This document shows, one piece after another, positions 9,489-17,067 of a stretch of 64,000 nt of DNA (positions are counted from its first letter, which is position 1; every line of letters begins with the position of its first letter). Position numbers and translations under genes: made by a program. Source of the DNA: Streptomyces novaecaesareae (GTDB lineage: Bacteria > Actinomycetota > Actinomycetes > Streptomycetales > Streptomycetaceae); contig NZ_JNWQ01000017.1 of assembly GCF_000716875.1 (NCBI RefSeq), positions 25,473-89,472 on the forward strand, in the 5' to 3' direction. The notes under the pieces are model-generated. The model did no database searches, was not told where the DNA came from, and saw nothing but the letters and a program-made list of their open reading frames with translations.

Positions 9489-10382
9489 ATGGACGCTTCC
9501 GACACCCCCCGCCGCAGTGGACTGCGCGGCTTCGGCCGCACCGGACCGTCGCCCTGGACCGACCTGGACCGTCCGCCGCTGGACGAGGAGGCGCTGCGCC
9601 ACGACCTGATCGTCCCGGGCGGGCTCTGGACCTCCCTGGACGTCGTCACCGAGACCGGCTCCACCAACACCGACCTCGCCGCCCGCGCCAAGGCCGGCGC
9701 CGCCCAGGGCGCGGTGCTGGTGGCCGAGGCGCAGAGCGCCGCCCGCGGCCGGCTCGACCGGCAGTGGACGGCCCCGGCCCGCTCCGGCCTCTTCCTGTCC
9801 GTCCTGCTGCGCCCCGAGGAGGTGCCGGTCGAGCGCTACGGCTGGCTGCCGATCCTGGTCGGGGTGGCCGCGGCCAGCACGCTCGACCGGATCGCCGAGG
9901 TCGAGGTCGGGCTGAAGTGGCCCAACGACCTGCAGGTGGAGATCGACGGCGCGGAGCGCAAGATCGGCGGGATCCTCACCGAGCTGGCCGGCGGCGCGGT
10001 GGTCGTCGGCATCGGGCTCAACGTCTCGCTGCGGGAGCAGGAGCTGCCCGTCCCCACCGCCGCCTCGCTCGCGCTGGCCGGCGCCGCCACCACCGACCGG
10101 GGCACCCTGCTGCGGGCCCTGCTGCGCGAGCTCGCCGAGCTGTACCGCGAGTGGACGGCCGCCGCCGGCGACCCGCACGCGAGCGACCTGCTGCGCGCCT
10201 ACGTGGAGCGTTGCAGCACGCTCGGCCGCCGGGTGAAGGTGCACCTGCCCGGTGACCGCGAGCTGGTCGGCGAGGCGGTGGCGGTGGACGGCGACGGGCG
10301 CCTGGTGGTCCGTACGCCCGACGGCGCACGCCGGGCGGTCGGCGCGGGCGACGTCGTCCACGTGCGCCCCGAAGCCCGCTGA
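9489..10382 (+). CDS. birA: Biotin-[acyl-CoA carboxylase] ligase
   Basis: 297 residues. Key biotin-ligase motifs are ETGSTNTDL, the biotinyl-AMP loop AARGRLDRQW (equivalent of GRGRxGR), LKWPNDLQ and KIGGILTE, and a small C-terminal SH3-like domain. There is no N-terminal HTH of the kind found in E. coli BirA; instead it has an extended hydrophilic N-terminus, so it is probably only an enzyme and not a repressor. It attaches biotin to the EAMKM lysine of carboxylase alpha chains, including the one encoded in this window. The ATG at 9489 is chosen because the frame upstream has no family similarity. Confidence 0.92.
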   Translation: MDASDTPRRSGLRGFGRTGPSPWTDLDRPPLDEEALRHDLIVPGGLWTSLDVVTETGSTNTDLAARAKAGAAQGAVLVAEAQSAARGRLDRQWTAPARSGLFLSVLLRPEEVPVERYGWLPILVGVAAASTLDRIAEVEVGLKWPNDLQVEIDGAERKIGGILTELAGGAVVVGIGLNVSLREQELPVPTAASLALAGAATTDRGTLLRALLRELAELYREWTAAAGDPHASDLLRAYVERCSTLGRRVKVHLPGDRELVGEAVAVDGDGRLVVRTPDGARRAVGAGDVVHVRPEAR

Positions 10383-10462
10383 ACGGCAGTCTTCACCTCT
10401 CCTTGACCCGGGCTGATGCCCCGGATCCGGGGATTCCGTGCGAACATTCCACCTGGCAGCGG

Positions 10463-10478
10463 TGTGAGGCGCGCCACT
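10463..10478. promoter_or_regulatory. Weak Crp-like site upstream of cya
   Basis: TGTGA-GGCGCG-CCACT keeps GTG-N8-CAC, the core of the Crp half-sites, and lies 78-93 bases before the chosen cya start. The match is imperfect. If real, it would give feedback of cAMP-Crp on cya. Confidence 0.25.
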
Positions 10479-10555
10479 GCCCGCCTGGGTGGCGGGCGGC
10501 GTGCCCGGACAGGTAGGACACGAGGCGAGTGCGGCGACCGCACGGGGACGGACCG

Positions 10556-11680
10556 GTGGCAGAGGACGGCAGCAGCGGCGCGACGTCGGGTACCCACGAC
10601 CCCACGGTCGCGCTGGAACTGGAACGCCTGATCCTGGACGCGCCACGCCGCTACACCCCGTACCAGGCCGCGCGCGCCGCCGACGTCCCGATGGAGCTGG
10701 CCACCCGCTTCTGGCGCGCCATGGGCTTCCCCGACATCGGCCAGTCCCGGGCGCTCACCGACGGCGACGTGATCGCCCTGCGGCGCCTGGCCGGCCTGGT
10801 CGAGTCCGGCCTGCTCAGCGAGTCGATGGCGATCCAGGTGGCCCGCTCCACCGGCCAGACCACGGCCCGGCTGGCCGGCTGGCAGATGGACACCTTCCTG
10901 GAGAACCTCACCCAGTCCGTCGAGCCCGGGCTGACCCGCGCCGACGTCGCGTACCCGCTGGTCGAGCTGCTGCTGCCGGAGCTGGAGCAGTTCCTGGTGT
11001 ACGTCTGGCGGCGCCAGCTGGCGGCCGTCACCGGCCGGGTGGTGCAGGCCGCCGAGGACCACGAGATCACCAGCGGGCGGCTCGCCGTCGGCTTCGCCGA
11101 CCTGGTCGGCTTCACCCGGCTGTCCCGGCGGCTGGAGGAGGAGGACCTCGGCGAGCTGGTCGAGACCTTCGAGAACACCTGCTCCGACCTGATCGTCGGC
11201 CAGGGCGGCCGGGTGATCAAGACCCTCGGCGACGAGATCCTCTACGTCTCCGAGGACCCGGCGACCGCCGCCGAGATCGCGCTCAGCCTGATCGAGGCGC
11301 TGGCCGACGACGAGAGCATCCCGCCGTTGCGGGTCGGCATGGCCTTCGGCACGGTCACCTCGCGGATGGGCGACGTCTTCGGCACCACCGTCAACCTGGC
11401 CAGCCGGCTCACCTCGATCGCGCCCAAGGACGCGGTGCTGATCGACGGCGAGTTCGCCGCCGCGCTGGAGCAGAACGGCAGTGTCGCCCCGGCCGACTCG
11501 GAGGGGCCCGGCCTGGCCGAGGCGCTGTCGGCCGCCGCCGGGATGCCCGCCTCCGGGCTGCCGATGCCGGGGCCGGACGCCGGGGCCCGGTTCCACCTCC
11601 AGCCGATGTGGCGCCGGCCGGTGCGGGGGCTCGGGCTGGTCGAGCCGTGGCTGCTCACCCGGCGGCTGAAGGCGGAGTAG
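10556..11680 (+). CDS. cya: Class III adenylate cyclase
   Basis: 374 residues. The N-terminal two-fifths is an alpha-helical region with a MerR/HTH-like look (YTPYQAARAADVP...ALTDGDVIALRRLA). The C-terminal half is a complete class III cyclase domain. It has the metal aspartates in FADLVGF and LGDEIL, a Lys (VIKTLGDE) and Asp (GDVFG) as expected for adenine selection, and the NxxxR transition-state pair in VNLASRLT. It makes cAMP from ATP, which in streptomycetes acts through Crp on germination, development and metabolism. The GTG at 10556 follows GGGGACGG. Gene order with pccB and birA is the usual streptomycete one. Confidence 0.93.
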   Translation: MAEDGSSGATSGTHDPTVALELERLILDAPRRYTPYQAARAADVPMELATRFWRAMGFPDIGQSRALTDGDVIALRRLAGLVESGLLSESMAIQVARSTGQTTARLAGWQMDTFLENLTQSVEPGLTRADVAYPLVELLLPELEQFLVYVWRRQLAAVTGRVVQAAEDHEITSGRLAVGFADLVGFTRLSRRLEEEDLGELVETFENTCSDLIVGQGGRVIKTLGDEILYVSEDPATAAEIALSLIEALADDESIPPLRVGMAFGTVTSRMGDVFGTTVNLASRLTSIAPKDAVLIDGEFAAALEQNGSVAPADSEGPGLAEALSAAAGMPASGLPMPGPDAGARFHLQPMWRRPVRGLGLVEPWLLTRRLKAE

Positions 11681-11919
11681 CGGCGCGGCGCGTCCGGAGC
11701 GGGTCGGTGCGGGGCCGGTGCGGGTACGGGGCCCGGCCGGGCGCTTCCGGCGGCCTGCGGGTGCCGAACGGTTGAAAGCCGTACGGTCTGGCGCAGCTCC
11801 TTCCGGGCAAACGGGGCATAACCGAGCGAAACCGCCATAGTCTTGGTGCAAGCGACCGGTCGGGTGCGGTCGGCCGACGGGGGTCTGGCAGGACCGAGCA
11901 CAGGGAGCGAGGCGAGCCG

Positions 11920-13755
11920 GTGAGCAGTGAGGCGATCATGACGGACCGCGGCTGCGACTGCGGCGGCTCGCGGCGCCGCGACCCGCTGCCCGACCTGAGA
12001 CTGCAGTCCGTGGTCGAGCTGGCCCACGACATGGCCGGCGCGCTCACCCCGCTGGAAGCCGTCCGGGCCGCCGCCGCCCGCGCCACCGAGGCGCTCGGCG
12101 CCACCATGGCCGCCGTCTCCGTCTGGGACCGCGAATCCGGCCGGCTGCGGGTCCTGGTCAACCACGGCGAACTCGCCGCCGGTGAGGAGGAACTGCCCGA
12201 GGACGAGTCCTACCCCGTCGCCGACTTCCCCGAGATCGTCACCTATCTGGAAGAGCGCTGGACCACCGGGCGGCTGCCGCGCGCCTGGCTGCAGACCGCC
12301 GAGAACAGCGAACCGCACGCCGGCCACGCACACCCGACCGCCGGCGCGTACTGCCAGGAACGCGCCGCCGCGCTGCGCCGGCGCGGTCGGGCCTGCTGCG
12401 TGGTCGCGCCGATCGTGCTGCACGGGCAGGCCTGGGGCGAGCTGTACCTCGCCAGGTCGATCGGGATGCCCGAGTTCACCGAGGCCGACGCCGACTACGC
12501 GACCCTGCTCGCCGCCCAGGTCTCGGCCGGACTCGCCCAGACCGAGCGCCTCGCCGACCTGCGCCGGCTCGCCTTCTCCGACCCGCTCACCGGCCTCGCC
12601 AACCGGCGCGCGGTCGACGCCCGGCTGGAGAGCGCGCTGGAGACGCACAACCGGGACAACACCGTGGTCTCCCTGGTCGTCTGCGACGTCAACGGGCTGA
12701 AGCGGGTCAACGACCAGCTCGGCCACGAGATGGGGGACCGGCTGCTGGAACGGTTCGCCCACCAGCTCTCGCTGGCCGCCGCCAAACTCCCCGGCAGCCT
12801 CGCCGCCCGGCTCGGCGGCGACGAGTTCTGCCTGCTGGTGGAGGGGCAGAAGGCCGACGAGGTGGTGGCCGTCGCCGAAGAGCTGTGCGCCCGGGCCCTC
12901 GCCCTGTCCGAGGGCGAGGGCGTGGCCTGCGGCGTCGCCTCCACCGGGGACTCGATCGGGCCCGTCAGCACCCCCGACCGGCTCTTCCGGCTCGCCGACG
13001 CCGCCCAGTACCGCGCCAAGGCCGCCCGCGCCGCCCACCCCGTCGTCGCCGGGCGCAGCCACGGCCCCGGCTTCTCGCCCGACCCCACCGTGCTGCTCGC
13101 CGACGCCGCCGACCCGCACCACCGGGCGGACGGGCGGCGCGGGCCCGGCGGGCGGATCGGCACCGGGGACCGGCGCCGGTTCCGCGGCGCCGCCCACAGT
13201 GCCGACCCGGGCCAGCTGCTCACCGCCGTCCTCGCCGCCCTCGACCGGGCCGCCGCCGCCCGGGCCGTCCACCCGGCCGACACCCTCGGCAAGCTGGCCG
13301 TCATCGCCGAGACCTCCGCCCGGCTGCTCGACGCCGTCGGCTGGTGGGTCTCCTACGTCCCGCCCGGCTCCCACCTGATGCGCACCGCCCAGCACGCCGT
13401 CTACCGGATGACCAGCGGCCCCAGCAGCACCCGCGCCGAGACCCAGCGGGCCCAGATCGAGGCCCCCGACGCCGTCTTCGACCTGCGCCACTACCCGATG
13501 ACCCGGCGCGCCGTCCGCGGCGGCGCCTTCGCCCTCCGGGCCGGCGCGGTCGGCAACGACCCGGCGGAGGAGGCCATGCTCGTCGTCTCCGGCTACCGCG
13601 GCATGGTCGCCGCCGGCGGCCACAACCCGGCCGGCGGCTGGCTCGTCGAACTCTTCGCCGACGACGCCACCCTGCCCCTCGGCCAGGCCGCCTGCGCCAT
13701 GCGCGCGCTCGTCGCCGTCGCCCTGTCGGGCGCGGCCTCGCCGCCGGTGGTGTGA
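11920..13755 (+). CDS. cdgE: GAF-GGDEF protein, CdgE-like putative diguanylate cyclase
   Basis: 611 residues. A GAF-type sensor domain (about 20-210) includes a CDCGG motif near the N-terminus and several Cys/His residues that might bind a metal or redox ligand. A GGDEF domain (about 215-375) follows with an intact GGDEF at residues 299-303 and the DPLTGLANRR entry motif, so cyclic di-GMP synthesis is plausible. The usual RxxD inhibitory site nine residues before GGDEF is absent (LPGS instead). The last 200 residues form a second GAF-like domain without an EAL motif. A GTG start is used. The assignment to CdgE rests on domain order and position beside cya and near hutH. Confidence 0.8.
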   Translation: MSSEAIMTDRGCDCGGSRRRDPLPDLRLQSVVELAHDMAGALTPLEAVRAAAARATEALGATMAAVSVWDRESGRLRVLVNHGELAAGEEELPEDESYPVADFPEIVTYLEERWTTGRLPRAWLQTAENSEPHAGHAHPTAGAYCQERAAALRRRGRACCVVAPIVLHGQAWGELYLARSIGMPEFTEADADYATLLAAQVSAGLAQTERLADLRRLAFSDPLTGLANRRAVDARLESALETHNRDNTVVSLVVCDVNGLKRVNDQLGHEMGDRLLERFAHQLSLAAAKLPGSLAARLGGDEFCLLVEGQKADEVVAVAEELCARALALSEGEGVACGVASTGDSIGPVSTPDRLFRLADAAQYRAKAARAAHPVVAGRSHGPGFSPDPTVLLADAADPHHRADGRRGPGGRIGTGDRRRFRGAAHSADPGQLLTAVLAALDRAAAARAVHPADTLGKLAVIAETSARLLDAVGWWVSYVPPGSHLMRTAQHAVYRMTSGPSSTRAETQRAQIEAPDAVFDLRHYPMTRRAVRGGAFALRAGAVGNDPAEEAMLVVSGYRGMVAAGGHNPAGGWLVELFADDATLPLGQAACAMRALVAVALSGAASPPVV

Positions 13756-13904
13756 GGGGGCGCAGGCGGAAGGTTCTGCGCTCGGGGGCGTGCGCGGGGG
13801 CGCGTTCCGGGGCGGCTGCTTGCGGGGGGCGTAACGATCCGGACAAGGACGGACCGCTGCCCGGACGCCCTTCGTAGCCTGGCCGATGCCCGCGACCTGC
13901 CACC

Positions 13905-13938
13905 TGGCGCAAAGTCAGAAAGTGCCGCCTGTGCGCCA
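13905..13938. promoter_or_regulatory. Inverted repeat upstream of the accessory signalling operon
   Basis: TGGCGCA at 13905-13911 is repeated inverted as TGCGCCA at 13932-13938, 74 bases before the first gene of the operon. It is a candidate operator, possibly for the local Crp/Fnr-type regulator. The rest of 13756-14011 shows no gene; GGGAGGAG at 14001-14008 is the ribosome site. Confidence 0.3.
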
Positions 13939-14011
13939 TTTGGCGTAGAAGCGTCCCTCCCGGTGGCGTACCAATGGGGTACTGGTCGACGCCGAGCCGG
14001 GAGGAGCCGGG

Positions 14012-14788
14012 ATGACACTGGCGGCCGTGCACCACTGGATCGTGGTGCTCGACATCGAGGGGTTCAGCGCACGGCCGAACCCCGTCCAGCGGTCGCTGCG
14101 GGAAGCGATGTACGAGGTGCTCCGGGACGCGCTGGCGGAGGCCGGCCTGCCGGACGGGGCCGTCGCCACCGAGGACCGCGGGGACGGCGTGCTGATCCTG
14201 GTGCAGCCCCAGGTCTCGCCGGTGCTGCTGGCCGGGGCGCTCGTCCGGGCCCTGGACGACTGCCTCGCGGAGAAGGCGCGGATCTTCAACGCGGCGCACG
14301 CCCTGCGCTTCCGGGTCGCGCTGCACCAGGGGCTGGTCAGCCGCGACGCGGACGGCTGGTCGGGGGACGCGGTGAACTGGACCTTCCGGCTGGTCGACGC
14401 CGCGCCGCTGCGCGAGGTGCTGGCCCGGGCGGGCCGGGCCAACCTGGCGTTCATCGTCTCCGACGAGGTCTACCAGGCCGTGGTCCGGCACGAGTACCGC
14501 ACCGTCGACCCGGCCGCCTACCTGCCGGTCGGCTTCGAGGCCAAGCACGGGATCGCCGCCCGCGGCTGGATCACCGTGCCCGGCTACCCGGCTCCGCCCG
14601 GGCTGGACGGGGGCACCGCCCCCGGATCAGGCCCTGGAACCGGATCCGGCCCCGATCCCGCCCCTGCCCCCGGTGCCGGCGGTGGGCCGAAGGGCGGAGT
14701 GGTCTTCCACGCGGGCGTGGTGCACGGGGACCAGGTGGCCGGTGACAAGAACGTCCACCACGCACCGAACTCCCCGGGCCGTCGATGA
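14012..14788 (+). CDS. Pycsar-like class III nucleotidyl cyclase-like protein with C-terminal assembly motif
   Basis: 258 residues. The first 190 form a class III nucleotidyl cyclase fold with both metal aspartates (D14 in VVLDIEGF, D58 in RGDGVL) and the NxxxR transition-state pair (N122, R126), so it may be active. The purine-selecting residues differ from the Cya protein in this window: the Lys position is E54 and the Asp position is G115. A Gly/Pro-rich linker leads to a C-terminal motif GDQVAGDKNV (residues 239-248) that recurs in the next gene product. First gene of the operon, with a good ribosome site; its stop overlaps the next start (ATGA). Confidence 0.75.
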   Translation: MTLAAVHHWIVVLDIEGFSARPNPVQRSLREAMYEVLRDALAEAGLPDGAVATEDRGDGVLILVQPQVSPVLLAGALVRALDDCLAEKARIFNAAHALRFRVALHQGLVSRDADGWSGDAVNWTFRLVDAAPLREVLARAGRANLAFIVSDEVYQAVVRHEYRTVDPAAYLPVGFEAKHGIAARGWITVPGYPAPPGLDGGTAPGSGPGTGSGPDPAPAPGAGGGPKGGVVFHAGVVHGDQVAGDKNVHHAPNSPGRR

Positions 14789-17067
14789 CGACGCCCGGGG
14801 ACACGGGGCCGGCGGTAACGGGGGTTCCGCCGGTCGACGGGGGAGGGGGCTCGTCCGGCCCGGCGGCACCGCCCGCCGCCGGGCCGGACGGGCCTGCCGC
14901 GGACGGCCCGCCGGCCGGCGAGGGTGCCGACGGCGGGTCGTCCGGCGACGCCGGCGGCGAGCGGCCGGAGGGCGGCTCCGCCCGCAGCGGAGCGGCCCGG
15001 GAGAGCGCGGAGGCCACCCAGTTCGCCCAGGGCATGCTGCGCCGCGACACCGTTCGGCACGCGCTGGCGAGCATCGACGGCGACATGGTCGCCGGGGACA
15101 AGAACGTCTTCCTGGTCGGCGGCGGCCGGGCGCCGCTGCGCCTGGTCTCCCCGCTGGTCCTGGATCGGGTGCGCAGCGCCTTCGCGGATCCGGCCGGCTG
15201 GGACGAGGTGCGGGCCGCCTTCGGCAAGCGGAGCCTGGCGATCCTGCGCGGCCCGGCCGGCTCCGGCAAGACCACGGCGGCGTTGCGGCTCCTGCTCGGC
15301 CGCTCGGTCGACCGGATCTACCACCTGGACCGCACCTCCGACCTCGGGGCGCTCATCGAGCGGCTGGAGGCCGACGCCCAGGACGGCCCGGGCGAGCCGG
15401 TCGGCTTCCTGGTCGACCAGCCGGGGGACTGCTCCACCCTGGACGGCCCGCTCCTCCAGGGGCTGGACGGCGCCCTCCACCGCGCCGGGGCCCGGCTGGT
15501 CCTGACGGTCGGCCAGGAGAGCGGGCTGGTCGACTCCGAGGTCCTCGGCCACGTCATCGACCTGCCCGGCCCGCCGGAGCCCGCCCTGATCGTCCGCCAC
15601 TACCTGGACTGGCTGCTCGGCGAGCCCGCCGCCACCGCGCTGCTGGAGCGCCCGGGCGTATCGGACTTCCTCACGGAGCACCTCGGCGCGGACGGCGCCT
15701 GCCGGGCGGCGGCCGGACTCGCCTCCGCGCTGGGCGAGTCCGCCCAGTCCTCGGCCGGCGGCGTGCCCGACCTCGCGGTGGTCCGGGAGAAGCTGGCCCG
15801 GCGCGGCGCCGAGGACTTCGAGATCTGGGCCGAGAACCTCGACGAGCCCTTCCTGCGCTGCTACGCCGTCGCCCTGGCGGTGCTCAACGGCCTCCCGCAG
15901 GAGGACGTCGCCGCGGCGGCCCGCGCGCTCCACCGGCGCCTGGGCACGGAGGACTACACCGTCCTGGCCGACGCGGACGGCCACCTGCCGCGGGTGCGCG
16001 AGCCGTACCAGGTGCCGCGCCGCCGGCGGCTCGCCCAACTGCGGGCCCGGACGGTACCGGTGCGGTTCTTCAGCGCCACCGGGCGGGTGCCCGCGGACGG
16101 CCTGGAGTACAGGGACCCGGGCTACCCGCGCCGGCTGATCGAGCACGTCTGGACGGAGTACCCGCTGCACGGGGTGCTGCTGGACTGGCTCGGCGAGCTG
16201 GTCGCCGACCCGTCCGAACAGGTCCGCACGCACGCCGGGGTGGCGCTCGGGGTGCTCGCCGACCGGTCCTTCCAGTACCTGCTGGACCACGTGCTCCACC
16301 ACTGGGCGGCCAGCCCGGACCGCCGGCGGCGCACCGCCGTCGCCCACGCCCTGTCGGTGGGCGCGAAGAACCCCGAACTGCTCGGCATGGTCAGGAACCT
16401 GGCGGCCGGCTGGCTCGCCGATGCCGACCGCCCGCTGGTCCAGGCGACCGCGGCCCGGGTGTACGCGCTGAGCCTCAGCGGCGCCGGGCCGCTGGCCGCG
16501 ATCGACGCCCTGGCCCGGCTCTGCGTGGTCGACCACATCCAGGTCGCCATCGCGGTCGGCGACAGCCTGACCGACATCCTCGCCGACGACGACCGGCTGT
16601 CCGCCGTGGTCCTCGGCCGGCTGTGCACGGCGCTGGCCGACCACCGGGCCCGCCCCTCCGTCCTGCTGGCCTTCCTGGCCGTCGGCGCCCAGTGGGTGGT
16701 GGAGACCGCGACGCTCGCGGAGCCGGCCGTGGCACCGAACTGGCCGGCCCTGCTGGTGCGGGCGGACCTGGAGCCGGCACTGCGCGCCCCGTTCGTCGAA
16801 CTGTGGCGCGCGGCGCTGAACGAGGCCGTCGCCCGGACCGACTCCGAGCACGTCCTGCGGCTGTGGGCCCGGCTGGCCGAGGGGGATCCGGGGCTGCGGG
16901 CGGTCTTCGTGCGGATGGCCGGTGCGCTGGCGGACGGCGATCCGCGGACCGCCACCATCCTGCGCCGCCAGGCCGCCGACTGGGCCGGCGCCCACAGCAT
17001 CGCCCCGATGCCGAGGACCGCCGCCGCGGTCACGGCCGAACTGGACCGACAGGAGAGCCCGAGATGA
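14785..17067 (+). CDS. STAND-like P-loop NTPase with helical-repeat C-terminus
   Basis: 760 residues. A disordered Gly/Pro/Ala-rich N-terminus (1-75) is followed by GDMVAGDKNV at 99-108, nearly identical to the motif at the end of the upstream cyclase-like protein. A P-loop domain with Walker A GPAGSGKTT at 156-164 and a likely Walker B in VGFLVDQ near residue 210 comes next. The C-terminal half is a long series of alpha-helical, HEAT-like repeats. This is the architecture of signal-transduction NTPases in conflict systems: a docking or nucleation motif, an NTPase switch and a repeat sensor. It is coupled by 4-base overlaps to the genes on both sides. The trigger is unknown. Confidence 0.7.
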   Translation: MTTPGDTGPAVTGVPPVDGGGGSSGPAAPPAAGPDGPAADGPPAGEGADGGSSGDAGGERPEGGSARSGAARESAEATQFAQGMLRRDTVRHALASIDGDMVAGDKNVFLVGGGRAPLRLVSPLVLDRVRSAFADPAGWDEVRAAFGKRSLAILRGPAGSGKTTAALRLLLGRSVDRIYHLDRTSDLGALIERLEADAQDGPGEPVGFLVDQPGDCSTLDGPLLQGLDGALHRAGARLVLTVGQESGLVDSEVLGHVIDLPGPPEPALIVRHYLDWLLGEPAATALLERPGVSDFLTEHLGADGACRAAAGLASALGESAQSSAGGVPDLAVVREKLARRGAEDFEIWAENLDEPFLRCYAVALAVLNGLPQEDVAAAARALHRRLGTEDYTVLADADGHLPRVREPYQVPRRRRLAQLRARTVPVRFFSATGRVPADGLEYRDPGYPRRLIEHVWTEYPLHGVLLDWLGELVADPSEQVRTHAGVALGVLADRSFQYLLDHVLHHWAASPDRRRRTAVAHALSVGAKNPELLGMVRNLAAGWLADADRPLVQATAARVYALSLSGAGPLAAIDALARLCVVDHIQVAIAVGDSLTDILADDDRLSAVVLGRLCTALADHRARPSVLLAFLAVGAQWVVETATLAEPAVAPNWPALLVRADLEPALRAPFVELWRAALNEAVARTDSEHVLRLWARLAEGDPGLRAVFVRMAGALADGDPRTATILRRQAADWAGAHSIAPMPRTAAAVTAELDRQESPR

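Noticed and set aside
11242..13623. Long minus-strand frame of about 790 codons opposite the GGDEF gene
   Set aside because: Gly/Ala/Asp/Val-rich shadow without domains; the plus strand carries GAF and GGDEF motifs.
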